From Janibacter limosus NBRC 16128 (lineage in GTDB: Bacteria; Actinomycetota; Actinomycetes; Actinomycetales; Dermatophilaceae), in NCBI RefSeq assembly GCF_001570985.1, contig NZ_BCSS01000011.1, forward strand, positions 25,959-89,958: a DNA stretch of 64,000 bases, given 5' to 3'. Made by a program: the position numbers and the translations under genes. The notes beneath the pieces are model-generated. The model was not told the origin of the DNA, did no database searches, and worked only from the letters and a program-made list of their open reading frames with translations. How positions within the stretch are numbered: position 1 is the stretch's first letter; every line of letters starts with the position of its first letter. Shown here piece by piece: positions 16,820 through 25,586 of this stretch.

Positions 16820-17671
16820 CTACTTCCGCTTCGCCGCCAGGGCCATCGCACGGCTCATCAGCGACCAGTACCGCGACGGTGAGAGACGCGCGATCTTGTC
16901 GAGCGCCTTGGCGTCGTTGCCGATGAGCAGCCGCGGCCGACGGGCGATCGCGGCCTCGATGATCTCCTCGGCGGCCTTGTCCGCGGGATAGCTGAGCATC
17001 CTGGCGAAGGCCCGTCGGTTGCTCTCGGCCTCCTGCGGATCGACCCCGCCCGCGACCCGCGCGTTGACGGCGATGTTGGTCTTGATGCCGCCGGGGTGGA
17101 CGACCGTGACACCCACCGGCTGGTCCTCCTCCTCGAGCTCGCTGCGCAGCGACTCGCTGAAGCCTCGCAGGCCGAACTTGCTCGTGCAGTAGGCGCTCTG
17201 CCCGGGCGGCCCGACGAGCCCGAAGAGGCTCGAGGTGTTGACCACCTGTCCCTCCCCGTTTTCGAGCATGACCGGCAGCAGGGCGCGGGTGAAGCGGATG
17301 GGCGCGAGCAGGTTGATCTCGAGCAGCCAGTCGAAGTCCTCGGCGTCCACCTGCGTGAAGCGCCCGCCGACAGCCACGCCGGCGTTGTTGAAGAGCATCG
17401 TCACGCCCGGGTGCGCGTCCCGGATGCGCGCGATGACCTCATCGGCCGCTGCCCGGTCCGCAAGGTCCACGACATGGGTCGTCACCTGTGCACCCGGGGT
17501 CTCGCGGCCGATGTCGGCGACGACTCGCGCCAGCCCGTCGGCGTCACGGTCGAGGACGACGAGGTCAGCGCCTCGCCGCGCCAGGCCCTTGGCGATGTGT
17601 TCTCCCATGCCGCCTGCCGCACCGGTGACGACCGCGGTCCCGCCTGCGACGACGAGCTCGGGGCGGTTCAC
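16820..17671 (-). CDS. Short-chain dehydrogenase/reductase
   Basis: A 283-residue NAD(P)-dependent oxidoreductase of the classical SDR type. The cofactor motif TGAAGGMG is near residues 16-23, followed by VVDLADRAAADEV and LFNNAGVAVGG. The catalytic Ser is in NTSSLFGLVGPPGQ and the Tyr and Lys in SAYCTSKFGL. The GTG start overlaps the stop of the Baeyer-Villiger enzyme by 4 bp. Alcohol dehydrogenases paired with BVMOs commonly oxidise a secondary alcohol to the ketone the BVMO then inserts oxygen into; that is the likely job here by analogy. Confidence 0.92.
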   Translation of the reverse strand: MNRPELVVAGGTAVVTGAAGGMGEHIAKGLARRGADLVVLDRDADGLARVVADIGRETPGAQVTTHVVDLADRAAADEVIARIRDAHPGVTMLFNNAGVAVGGRFTQVDAEDFDWLLEINLLAPIRFTRALLPVMLENGEGQVVNTSSLFGLVGPPGQSAYCTSKFGLRGFSESLRSELEEEDQPVGVTVVHPGGIKTNIAVNARVAGGVDPQEAESNRRAFARMLSYPADKAAEEIIEAAIARRPRLLIGNDAKALDKIARLSPSRYWSLMSRAMALAAKRK

Positions 17672-19284
17672 CGGGCCACTTCGAGGGTCTCGTCGCGGAC
17701 GTCGCCGGGCGAGCCGTCGGCATTGCTCGACGTCCCCGGCAGCGGGAGCTCGGCCGGTGCCTGCGCACCCTGCGGGAGGCTCGCCCCCTTCGCCCCCACG
17801 GGCAGGAAGTGCATGTCAGTCGTGACGTCCGCCCGCGCGAAGGCGATCTTGTCCTTGACGTAGTTCTGCGGCATCGTCCACGGCGCGCGGTCCCCGACCT
17901 TGGGGAAGGCCGCGACGACGCGCTGGACGTAGCCCGCCGTGAGGTCGAGGATCGGACCGGCGGTCATGCCGTCCGGGGCGACGGGGACTGCTGCACCCAG
18001 ACCGCGGTCGCGCATGTGGGCGATGAGCGAGGCCACGTACCTGCTGACGAGATCGGCGCGCAGCGTCCACGAGGCGTTGACGTATCCCACGGTCATCGAC
18101 ACATTGGGCACCCCCGCGAGCATGAGACCACGGTAGGCGAAGGCGCGCTCCATCTGCACGGCCTCGCCGTCGACGGTGAACTCCATGCCGCCGAGCAGCT
18201 TGAGCAGCAGGCCGGTCGCGGTGACGACGATGTCGGCCTCGACGACCCGCCCGTCGGTCAGCCGCACGCCCTCCGGCACGAAGCGGTCGATGTGCCCGGT
18301 GACGACATCCGCACGGCCGGTGCGGATCGCGGTGTAGAGGTCGCCGTCCGGCACGGCGCACAGCCGCTGGTCCCACACGTTGTAGGGCGGGGTGAAGTGC
18401 TCGTCGACGACGTCCTTGGGCAGGTGCCGGCGCAGCTCGGTCAGGGCGATCTTGTTGGCCGCCTTGGGCCGCCACCTGGAGAGCTCGTAGAGGAAGTACT
18501 GCATGCCGAGGTTCTTCACCCGCGCCGCCTTCTGCACGGCCTGGGGGCTGAGCCGCTTGCGGAGGGCCTGGACGAAGGGGTCAACCCCGGGCTGCCCGAA
18601 GACATAGCTCGGGGTGCGCTGGAGCATCGTCACGTGCGCGGCGGCCTCGGCCATCGCGGGCACGACGGTGACGGCGGTCGCGCCGGAGCCGATGACGACG
18701 ACGCGCTTGCCCGCGTGCTCGAGGTCCTCGGGCCAGAACTGCGGGTGGATGACCCTCCCGCGGAAGTCCTCGACCCCCTCGAAGCCCGCATCGTGTGCCT
18801 GCTCGTAGTTGTAGTAGCCGCTGCCCAGATGGATGAACCCGGCGCGCACCTGGCGGCGCCCGGCCGGGGAGTCGACCTCGACGGTCCACTCCTGATCGTC
18901 GCTCGACCAGCTCGCCGCGACCGCGCGGTGCCCGGTGTGGATCAGCTCCTCGAGGCCCGACTCGCGCGCCGTCTCGCGGATGTAGTCGAGGATGTCGCCG
19001 CCGTCCGCGATCGCCTTGCGCCCCTCCCACGGACGGAAGGGGAAGGACAGCGTGAACATGTCCGAGTCCGAGCGCACGCCCGGGTAGCGGAAGAGGTCCC
19101 ACGTCCCGCCGGTCACCTCACGCGCCTCGAGGATCGCCAGCGCGATGCCGGGGTTGGCCTCGCGGATGCGGTGGGCGGCCCCGATGCCCGACAAGCCGGC
19201 GCCGACGACGAGCACGTCGACGCGATCTGGCAGCTCGGCGCTGGCGGAGTGCTGGGGGGCGTGCCCCTCGGGTGCGGCAGTCAT
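17668..19284 (-). CDS. Baeyer-Villiger-type flavin monooxygenase
   Basis: A 538-residue FAD- and NADPH-dependent monooxygenase predicted to turn ketones into esters. FAD binding is at VVGAGLSGIGAAHRI (about residues 26-40), NADPH binding at VVIGSGATAVTVVPAM near 197-212, and between them lies FRGRVIHPQFWP (174-185), a full match to the Baeyer-Villiger fingerprint F-x-G-x-x-x-H-x-x-x-W-P. ATATGLLLKLLGG is the late family motif. ATG 19284 is preceded by GAAGG. It heads a six-gene minus-strand operon. The AT-rich spacer upstream (about 19300-19330) probably holds its promoter. Confidence 0.93.
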   Translation of the reverse strand: MTAAPEGHAPQHSASAELPDRVDVLVVGAGLSGIGAAHRIREANPGIALAILEAREVTGGTWDLFRYPGVRSDSDMFTLSFPFRPWEGRKAIADGGDILDYIRETARESGLEELIHTGHRAVAASWSSDDQEWTVEVDSPAGRRQVRAGFIHLGSGYYNYEQAHDAGFEGVEDFRGRVIHPQFWPEDLEHAGKRVVVIGSGATAVTVVPAMAEAAAHVTMLQRTPSYVFGQPGVDPFVQALRKRLSPQAVQKAARVKNLGMQYFLYELSRWRPKAANKIALTELRRHLPKDVVDEHFTPPYNVWDQRLCAVPDGDLYTAIRTGRADVVTGHIDRFVPEGVRLTDGRVVEADIVVTATGLLLKLLGGMEFTVDGEAVQMERAFAYRGLMLAGVPNVSMTVGYVNASWTLRADLVSRYVASLIAHMRDRGLGAAVPVAPDGMTAGPILDLTAGYVQRVVAAFPKVGDRAPWTMPQNYVKDKIAFARADVTTDMHFLPVGAKGASLPQGAQAPAELPLPGTSSNADGSPGDVRDETLEVAR

Positions 19285-19373
19285 CGATGACCTTCCATCA
19301 CGGTGGATTGTTTCTCACCAGTAACATACGCTTCCGCGGCCTGTGGTGCATCGGCCGGCCTGCATCCCCAGGG

Positions 19374-20033
19374 CTAGGCCGTCCGCGGCACCCGCAACAG
19401 GCACGCACCGGGCTCGGCGAAGGGGGTGAGCTCGGCCTCCGCGTCACCCTCACCCCTGTCGATGATCCCGTCGACGAGACCCAGGTGGACCTGGCAGATC
19501 ACGTCGGGGTTGGCGACGGCCAGGTCGAGCAAGGGGCAGGTGGTCAGGCGGACCACGTCCGCATCGCGTTGCGGCCCGAAACCGAGGTCGGCCAGGACGC
19601 TGTCGAGATCCTGCGGGGCGGCCCCCTTCGCCGGCGGTGGGGTCAGACTCTCGCCCCAGGTCCGACCGATCCGACGGGCCCGCTCACGCACCTGCCGGCC
19701 GCTCCCCTGCGTGACCAGGTCTGCAGCGAAGGCACCTGCGAGGGAGCGGAACTCGTCGGTGCGCACACCCGGCCGGGGCTCGGCCGAGTACAGCACCGCG
19801 GGGCGCCCCCGCCCCTGCGCCGGGGCGGCCTCGGACTCGACCAGGCCGAGCTCGAGGAGGGCGGCCAGGTGCCCACGCACGGTGTTGTCGTGCGAGCCCA
19901 CGGCCTGAGCGATCTCACCGACGCGCACGGGTCCCGCGGCCTCACGGATCGCGGCCAGGACCAGTCCCGCCGCACCGAGACCACCGGGATCCGCCTCGGG
20001 TGCAGGGCGGGGGCCGAGAGGATTGTTTTTCAC
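19374..20033 (-). CDS. Winged-helix regulator with a SufR-like cysteine set
   Basis: A 219-residue regulator starting at GTG 20033. Residues 20-85 form a winged helix (VRVGEIAQAVGSHDNTVRGHL, shown here split as recognition TVRGHLAALLELGLVESE and wing GRGRPAVLY). The C-terminus carries C166, C180, H183 and C211 (TTCPLLDL...VICQVHLG...GACLLRV), a spacing like the [2Fe-2S] ligands of SufR-type proteins. That suggests an iron-sulfur or metal sensor of nitric oxide, oxygen or redox state. It is divergent from the DUF2249-hemerythrin-NirK operon, its likely target. An upstream in-frame ATG at 20210 would run through the neighbouring gene and is rejected. Confidence 0.8.
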   Translation of the reverse strand: MKNNPLGPRPAPEADPGGLGAAGLVLAAIREAAGPVRVGEIAQAVGSHDNTVRGHLAALLELGLVESEAAPAQGRGRPAVLYSAEPRPGVRTDEFRSLAGAFAADLVTQGSGRQVRERARRIGRTWGESLTPPPAKGAAPQDLDSVLADLGFGPQRDADVVRLTTCPLLDLAVANPDVICQVHLGLVDGIIDRGEGDAEAELTPFAEPGACLLRVPRTA

Positions 20034-20039
20034 GGCTCC

Positions 20040-20054
20040 CAATGTAGTAAATTG
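20040..20054. promoter_or_regulatory. Candidate operator CAAT-N7-ATTG
   Basis: The short inverted repeat CAAT-N7-ATTG sits in the AT-rich centre of the divergent spacer between the regulator and the DUF2249 gene. Its position makes it the best candidate for an operator or overlapping promoters; there is no other support. Confidence 0.3.
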
Positions 20055-20103
20055 ATGGACGTCGGGCAACAGGACCCGCCAGCCACCTGCGAAGGGACAC
20101 ACC

Positions 20104-20361
20104 ATGACCGAGACCAACCTGCAGATGGCCGAGGACATCCCTGCCCTCGACGTGCGCCCCATCCCGCGGGCCATCCGGCACGCGACCGTCATCGGAGCTC
20201 TCTCGGCCATCCGCCCGGGCCGCTCGCTCGACCTCGTCGCGCCGCACGACCCTCAGCCCCTGCTGCGCCAGGTCGAGGGCCTCGAGCCGGGTGTCTGGTC
20301 GGTCGAGTACCTCGTCGAGGGCCCCGAGGCCTGGACCCTGCGCCTGACCCGCGCAGTCTGA
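20104..20361 (+). CDS. DUF2249 domain protein
   Basis: An 85-residue cytoplasmic protein made almost entirely of one DUF2249 domain: LDVRPIPRAIRHATVIGAL, then LDLVAPHDPQPLLRQVEG and the W-S-V-E-Y strand. The family is TusA-like in fold, is often found beside hemerythrin and denitrification genes, and has no settled function. A GAAGGGAC ribosome site precedes the ATG. It is the first gene of the nitrite/NO operon, and the hemerythrin gene starts 3 bp after its stop. Confidence 0.85.
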   Translation: MTETNLQMAEDIPALDVRPIPRAIRHATVIGALSAIRPGRSLDLVAPHDPQPLLRQVEGLEPGVWSVEYLVEGPEAWTLRLTRAV

Positions 20362-20364
20362 CCG

Positions 20365-20844
20365 ATGTGCTCCTACTGCGGCTGCCAGTCGATCGACATG
20401 ATCGGCCGATTCACCGCTGAGCACGAGGAGCTGATCAACGCGACCGGCCTGCTGCGGCGCGCGGCAGCAGCGGGCGCCACCGACGAGGTCGTCGAGCTCG
20501 TCGACGAGGTGGCCGCACTGCTCGCGCCGCACACCGTCGCGGAGGAGGCGGGTCTCTTCGCGGTCCTGCGCCGGGACGAGGACTTCACCCCCTACATCGA
20601 CTCCCTGTGCGGCGAGCACGTCACCCTCGACGAGCTGCTGGCCCGGGTCGGCGCAGGTGAGAGCGACCTCGCCGACCGCTTCTACAAGCAGCTGCGCTCG
20701 CACATCGAGCGCGAGGAGGACGGCCTCTTCCCCGCCTCGCTCACGACCCTGCGCGGCGACGACTGGGACGAGGTCGACGCCCTGACCGCCGCGGCCGTCC
20801 CGGTGGCTCCCGCACCACGATCCGCTCCACCCACCGCACCGTGA
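20365..20844 (+). CDS. Hemerythrin-domain protein
   Basis: A 159-residue protein with a short Cys-rich head (MCSYCGCQ) followed by an HHE-type four-helix bundle. Likely di-iron ligands are His and Glu in FTAEHEEL, His and Glu in PHTVAEEAGLF, His in CGEHVTLDELL, and His and Glu in RSHIEREEDGLFPA. Hemerythrin-like proteins of this kind bind oxygen or nitric oxide and some repair NO-damaged iron centres. It lies between DUF2249 and nirK, and nirK's GTG overlaps its stop by 4 bp, which argues for a role in handling the NO made by NirK. Confidence 0.9.
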   Translation: MCSYCGCQSIDMIGRFTAEHEELINATGLLRRAAAAGATDEVVELVDEVAALLAPHTVAEEAGLFAVLRRDEDFTPYIDSLCGEHVTLDELLARVGAGESDLADRFYKQLRSHIEREEDGLFPASLTTLRGDDWDEVDALTAAAVPVAPAPRSAPPTAP

Positions 20845-23477
20845 CCGGCCGGCCGACCGCCCCGCCCCGCGGACCGGGCGGGGTCTGGGCTATGCGCGAC
20901 CGCCCCGGCGTGCTGTGGCTGATGGCCGCCGCGCTCACAGCGCTGGTCCACCCCTTCGTCCCTGACGCGACCTGGCTGATGGTGCACATGGTCGCCCTCG
21001 GTGGCCTCACCCACTCGATCATGGTGTGGAGCGCACACTTCGCGACGACGCTGCTGAAGAACAACCCCGACATCGACGTGCGCGCGATGCAGAACCGTCG
21101 CCTGGTCCTGCTCCACGTCGGCATCCTCGCCGTCCTCGTCGGCGTCCCGACGACCTGGTGGTGGGTGACCCTCGTCGGCGCGATCGCCGTCGTCGTCGCA
21201 GTGGTCTGGCATGCCTGGCAGCTCGGGCGACGGCTGCGCGGCGCCCTGCCCGGGCGATTTCGCATCGTCGTCCACCACTACCTGGCCTCCGCCGCCTTCC
21301 TTCCCGTCGGCGCCACCCTCGGCGTCCTGCTGGCCCGCGGCCAGGGCGAGGAGATGCACGCCCGCCTGCTGCTCGCCCACTCCCTCGTCAACGTGCTCGG
21401 CTGGGTCGGCATCACCGTCACGGGCACGCTCATCACGTTGTGGCCGACGATCCTGCGCGCCCGGATGGACGACGCCGCTGAGCGCCGCGCCCGCCAGTCG
21501 CTCCCCGGCCTGGTCGGCGGGCTGGCCATCGCCTGCACCGGTGCTCTCCTCGGGTGGCGCTGGCTGCTCCTCGCCGGTGTGGCCGGCTATCTCGTCTCGC
21601 TGCTGTGGACCGCCCGCTCATTCGTCGCACCGGCCCGGCAGAAGCCGCCGCGCCACTTCGCCTCGTGGTCCGTCATGGCTGGAGCCGCGTGGTTCCTCGT
21701 CGGCATCGGCATGGTCGCCTGGCGGGTGGCGACCGCCGACGACTTCACCGCGATGGCCACCGGCTACGGGCGGGTCGCGGCCGTGCTCGTCGTCGGCTTC
21801 GGGCTGCAGGTGCTGACCGGCGCACTGAGCCACCTCGTCCCGGCCGTCATCGGCGGCGGCCCGCGGGTGGTCCGGGTGGGCATCGAGGGCTTCGACCGTC
21901 TCGGCATGACCCGCATCGTCACCATCAACGCGCCCTTTGCCCTGGCCCTCCTGCCCGTCTCCTCCGGCACGCGCGTCGTCCTCACGGCCCTCGTGCTCGT
22001 GGGCATGGCCGCCTTCATCCCGATCCTGCTGACCACGATCAAGCGGGTCGTCGCCACCCGCAAGGAGGCCGCGCTGGCCACCCCTGAGGATCGCCGTGCA
22101 GGCTTGGAGCAGGGGCGCGCCGAGGCTGCGCGAGTGCTCGAGCCGCCCTTCCCCCGCACCCAGCTCATGGCGGGCGTGACGCTCGTGGCCCTCGCCCTCG
22201 CGGCGGGCCCGGCCCTGCAACCCGTCCTGGACGGCGGCAGCGCCAGCACCGCCGCCACCGCCGTGAGCCCGACCGGCCACACGACCACGGTCGCCGTGGA
22301 GGCGAAGGCCGACATGACCTTCAGCCCCTCCCGCGTCGAGGTCCCTGCGGGCGACCGTCTGGTCATCACCCTCACCAACAGCGACGGCAGCACCGTGCAC
22401 GACCTCCACCTCGACGACGACACCCGGACCCCACGCCTGACGCAGGGAGAGTCCGCCACCCTCGACGTCGGCATCGTCGGCGCCGACCGGCAGGGGTGGT
22501 GCACCGTCACCGGCCACCGGGCGATGGGGATGACCTTCGACATCGTTGTCACCGGGGCGCCTGTGGACGCGGCCGCGACCTCGCCCCACGCCGGCCACGA
22601 CAAGGCCGCGGACGGCGCCTTCGCCCTGCAGCCGGGAGCCACGTGGCCTGAGGGCTTCACGGCCGACGATGCCTCTCTCCCACCGCTGTCCGACAAGCGA
22701 ACCCACCGCGTGACGCTCCGGGTGCAGGAGATCGAGGTCGAGGTGGCGCCGGGAGTCACCCGCACCCGCTGGACCTTCGGCGGCAGCGCCCCCGGCCCCA
22801 CGCTGCACGGCCGCGTCGGCGACCGCTTCGTCATCACCCTGGTCAACGACGGCAGTATCGGGCATTCGATCGACTTCCACGCCGGCTCCCTGGCCCCTGA
22901 CAAGCCCATGCGCACCATCGCTCCGGGCAAGCGACTGACGTACACCTTCACCGCCGAGCGCGCCGGGATCTGGATGTACCACTGCTCGACGATGCCGATG
23001 TCGACGCACATCGCCCAAGGCATGTTCGGTGCCGTCGTCATCGAGCCGCTCGACCTGCCAGAGGTCGACCGCTCCTACGTCCTCACAGCGTCCGAGCTCC
23101 ACGCGGGCGAGGACACCAGCGGTGAGCCGGTGGCGACGGCCTTCAACGGACGTGCCTTCCAGTACGACGCGGACCCCCTCACCGCTCGCGTCGGCGAGCG
23201 GGTGCGCTTCTGGGCGCTCGACGCCGGACCGGACGGGCCGGTCTCCTTCCACGTCGTCGGCGGACAGTTCGACACGGTCTGGCAGGAGGGCGCCTACCGC
23301 ATCGGCGGGCCTGACGAGGTCGGTGGGCCGACTGCCGGGTCACAGGCGCTCGGGCTGCTGCCCGCGCAGGGCGGGTTCGTCGAGCTGACCTTCCCGCAGG
23401 CCGGCCGCTACCCCTTCGTCAACCACGTGATGACCGACGCGGAGCGGGGCGCGCACGGCATCGTGCGGGTGCGCTGA
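20841..23477 (+). CDS. nirK: Membrane-cupredoxin-nitrite reductase fusion (NirK)
   Basis: An 878-residue fusion. Residues 1-460 are a polytopic membrane domain with about 12 hydrophobic helices and several helix-borne His (for example in LTHSIMVWSAHF and GALSHLVPAV), suggesting haem or quinol contact. Residues about 485-575 are a cupredoxin with type-1 copper ligands H520/H523, C554, H559 and M562 or M564. Residues 600-878 are a copper nitrite reductase: type-1 ligands H675, C715, H723, M728; type-2 ligands H680, H714 and H862; catalytic Asp678 and His804. All needed residues are present, so it should reduce nitrite to NO outside the membrane, with electrons passing through the fused cupredoxin. 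A strong terminator follows. Confidence 0.9.
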   Translation: MTGRPTAPPRGPGGVWAMRDRPGVLWLMAAALTALVHPFVPDATWLMVHMVALGGLTHSIMVWSAHFATTLLKNNPDIDVRAMQNRRLVLLHVGILAVLVGVPTTWWWVTLVGAIAVVVAVVWHAWQLGRRLRGALPGRFRIVVHHYLASAAFLPVGATLGVLLARGQGEEMHARLLLAHSLVNVLGWVGITVTGTLITLWPTILRARMDDAAERRARQSLPGLVGGLAIACTGALLGWRWLLLAGVAGYLVSLLWTARSFVAPARQKPPRHFASWSVMAGAAWFLVGIGMVAWRVATADDFTAMATGYGRVAAVLVVGFGLQVLTGALSHLVPAVIGGGPRVVRVGIEGFDRLGMTRIVTINAPFALALLPVSSGTRVVLTALVLVGMAAFIPILLTTIKRVVATRKEAALATPEDRRAGLEQGRAEAARVLEPPFPRTQLMAGVTLVALALAAGPALQPVLDGGSASTAATAVSPTGHTTTVAVEAKADMTFSPSRVEVPAGDRLVITLTNSDGSTVHDLHLDDDTRTPRLTQGESATLDVGIVGADRQGWCTVTGHRAMGMTFDIVVTGAPVDAAATSPHAGHDKAADGAFALQPGATWPEGFTADDASLPPLSDKRTHRVTLRVQEIEVEVAPGVTRTRWTFGGSAPGPTLHGRVGDRFVITLVNDGSIGHSIDFHAGSLAPDKPMRTIAPGKRLTYTFTAERAGIWMYHCSTMPMSTHIAQGMFGAVVIEPLDLPEVDRSYVLTASELHAGEDTSGEPVATAFNGRAFQYDADPLTARVGERVRFWALDAGPDGPVSFHVVGGQFDTVWQEGAYRIGGPDEVGGPTAGSQALGLLPAQGGFVELTFPQAGRYPFVNHVMTDAERGAHGIVRVR

Positions 23478-23508
23478 GCGGCGCGGACCGTGGTCGGTCC
23501 GCGCCGCT
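23477..23508. terminator. Strong bidirectional terminator hairpin
   Basis: A perfect 13-bp stem, AGCGGCGCGGACC pairing with GGTCCGCGCCGCT, with a 6-base loop, starts on the last base of the nirK stop codon. It lies between the convergent nirK and the secreted-protein gene. Confidence 0.85.
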
Positions 23509-23524
23509 GCCGTCGCGTGTCGCC

Positions 23525-24025
23525 TCAGAGGGGCTGGATGTCGCCCACGACGCCGTAGCGATCCGGCTCGGCTCCCCCGGAGGGGAACGACATCCACAAC
23601 GTGCCGCCACCGCCGAGGCCACCGGAGGAGCTACCGCCGCCGCCGCCGCTCGGCTTCGGCGGCTGAGGCTTGCGCTCCTCCCGCGTGCAGTCCGTGCGGG
23701 TCGCTCCGCGCAGCCAGTCGACGTCCCAGGTCTCCTGCTGGTAGAAGTCGTGACCGAAGGTCTCGTACTCCTGGATCGACCACATCGCGTACTTGCCGGC
23801 GGGCCCCCTCTCGTCCGAGACCTTGCGGACGCCGCGATATCCGCCAGTGCGCGAGTCGATCCAGGTGTTGGGCGACGGCGGGCTGGTGGCGGGCGGGCAT
23901 TCGGTGCCGCCCTCGGCCGCGGAGGCCGGCGCGGCGGTGAGCGCCATCCCGGTCATGGCGAGCGCGGCGGTCGCGAGCACCGCGCCGATCTTCGAGCTGG
24001 TCCGTGAGGTGCGTCGAGCAGTCAT
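23525..24025 (-). CDS. Secreted Gly/Ser-rich-tailed protein
   Basis: A 166-residue exported protein. The N-terminus is a signal peptide (basic MTARRTSRTSSK, then hydrophobic AVLATAALAMTGMALTAAP, cleavage near ASAA). The mature part has Trp/Tyr-rich segments (KYAMWSIQEYETFGHDFYQQ) and two Cys, then a proline stretch and a Gly/Ser linker (GGGGGSSSGGLGGGG) before a short hydrophobic end. I do not recognise a family. It is convergent with nirK across the shared terminator. Confidence 0.7.
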   Translation of the reverse strand: MTARRTSRTSSKIGAVLATAALAMTGMALTAAPASAAEGGTECPPATSPPSPNTWIDSRTGGYRGVRKVSDERGPAGKYAMWSIQEYETFGHDFYQQETWDVDWLRGATRTDCTREERKPQPPKPSGGGGGSSSGGLGGGGTLWMSFPSGGAEPDRYGVVGDIQPL

Positions 24026-24204
24026 CGTGTTCTCCCTTGTCCCCTGGAGCCGGGGCGAGGTCCCCGGTCCCGACGATCAGTGACCGTCGAGACCGATCGT
24101 CGTCGGCGAAGGGGGCACCCGGCACCGTGCGATTGCTCAGCCTCCGGGGAACGCGATGAGTACAGCCGCCCATGCGGGGGACGTGAAGGCTCGGGCGACG
24201 TGCG

Positions 24205-25014
24205 TCAGACCGCCGTCTTGTCCTCGGAGCGCGTCATCGTCGCGGTGATGGCGTCGATGACGAGGTCCGGGTGATCGATCTGCGGGCAGTGGCCACAGTC
24301 CGGCAGGCTGACGTGGGTCGCCTCGGGCAGCCGCTCGCGCGCGATCTTGGCCTCGGAGGGCAGCAGCAGGCGGTCGGTGTCACCCCAGGCGATCGTCGTC
24401 GGCACGATGACGTGACCGGTCACGCGCAGGAAGGTCGCGCGCACGAAGTGCGGCCAAAAGCCCTTGGCACGACGCAGGTTGAGGGTGTCAGCGACCGCAT
24501 CCTCGGCCGCGACCTTGTCCGGGTGGGTGTAGAGCGAGCGGAAGGCGAGCTTGCGGAACCAGACGTGCGCGTTGAGCCTGCGGTGCAACGCCTCGGGCAG
24601 GTGGCTGCCTGCCTTCATGAAGAGCAGGTTGGCCGCCACATTGGGCAGGTGGAGCACGGGGAAGAAGCCCGCCGGGGAGAGCACGGTCGCGCTGCGCACG
24701 ATGCCGCGGCGAGCCAGCTCGAGGGCCATCGCACCGCCGAGGGAGTTGCCCACGACGTGCGGCCGGTCGATGCCCAGCTGCCGGAAGAGACGCTCGAACT
24801 GCTCTGCGTGGCTGCTCATCGAGTACCCATCGGGGCGGGCGGGCACCGGGGAGGATCCGTGGCCGGGGAGGTCGACGACGTAGACATCGTGACCGCGCGC
24901 GTGGAGCAGTGCAGGCACCTCCCCCCACGCCTGGCGCCGGTGACCGATGCCGTGGATGAGGACGACCGGCTCGCCGTCGCCCGCGAGGTGTGTGTACTCG
25001 ATGGTGCTCTTCAT
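24205..25014 (-). CDS. Alpha/beta hydrolase
   Basis: A 269-residue serine hydrolase. The oxyanion-hole segment LIHGIGHRRQAW is near residue 20, the nucleophile elbow VVGNSLGGAMAL gives Ser92 or so, the catalytic Asp is in IAWGDTDRLLLP and the His in LPDCGHCPQIDHPD. A cap region of about 60 residues with MKAGSHLPEALHRR lies between. The substrate is unknown; ester or lipase-like activity is the default. No operon partner: about 90 bp separates it from the cupin gene on its upstream side. Confidence 0.9.
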   Translation of the reverse strand: MKSTIEYTHLAGDGEPVVLIHGIGHRRQAWGEVPALLHARGHDVYVVDLPGHGSSPVPARPDGYSMSSHAEQFERLFRQLGIDRPHVVGNSLGGAMALELARRGIVRSATVLSPAGFFPVLHLPNVAANLLFMKAGSHLPEALHRRLNAHVWFRKLAFRSLYTHPDKVAAEDAVADTLNLRRAKGFWPHFVRATFLRVTGHVIVPTTIAWGDTDRLLLPSEAKIARERLPEATHVSLPDCGHCPQIDHPDLVIDAITATMTRSEDKTAV

Positions 25015-25106
25015 GGACGCGACGTTACTCGCCGGTCACCTACGGTGCCACTGCATGACGAAGGGTGGGACCCACCTCTCGGCGAGCCCCACCCTCTGCG
25101 TCGTGA

Positions 25107-25535
25107 TCAGTGCTCGTTGGGGTCGGCGTCCTGGTCGGCCTTGGTCGCATGGACCGTGCCGTGGACGTGCTCCGGCGGGCCGTAGAGGGAGTAGACCTTC
25201 AGCGGCTCGTCACCGATGTTGGTGACGTTGTGCCACTGACCGGCCGGCACCATGATGATGTCGTCGTCGCCGACCTCACGGTCGAAGGACAGGTCGTCCT
25301 TGGCCGGTCCCATCTGGGCGCGGCCGCGGCCCTCCTCGACGCGCAGGAACTGGTCGTGGTCCTCGTGGACCTCCAGCCCGATGTCATCGCCGGGCGCGAT
25401 GGCCATGACGGTCAGCTGCATGTACTGGCCGGTCCACAGCGTGGAGCGGTAGTTGGTGTTCTGCAGCGTGGCCGACTCGATGTTGACGACATAGGGGGCC
25501 GGTCCGTGGTCGGTGAGGTCGATCTGCTCGCTCAT
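25107..25535 (-). CDS. Cupin-domain protein
   Basis: A 142-residue single cupin barrel. The first metal-binding motif is GLEVHEDHDQFLRVEEG (His, His, Glu positions) and the second is MVPAGQWHNVTNIG (final His). Single-domain cupins of this size include metal-dependent isomerases and dioxygenases as well as simple sensors; nothing decides between them here. It lies downstream of ahpF in the same direction, with 51 bp between them, so it may be read through from the peroxide operon. Confidence 0.88.
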   Translation of the reverse strand: MSEQIDLTDHGPAPYVVNIESATLQNTNYRSTLWTGQYMQLTVMAIAPGDDIGLEVHEDHDQFLRVEEGRGRAQMGPAKDDLSFDREVGDDDIIMVPAGQWHNVTNIGDEPLKVYSLYGPPEHVHGTVHATKADQDADPNEH

Positions 25536-25586
25536 GCTCGCTCCTGGGGTCGAAGAGGTGTTGCTCAGACGCTATCGAGTGCACGC

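Noticed and set aside
20034..20210. An N-terminal extension of the SufR-like regulator to 20210
   Set aside because: It would overlap the divergent DUF2249 gene and the promoter region, and lacks helix-turn-helix similarity.
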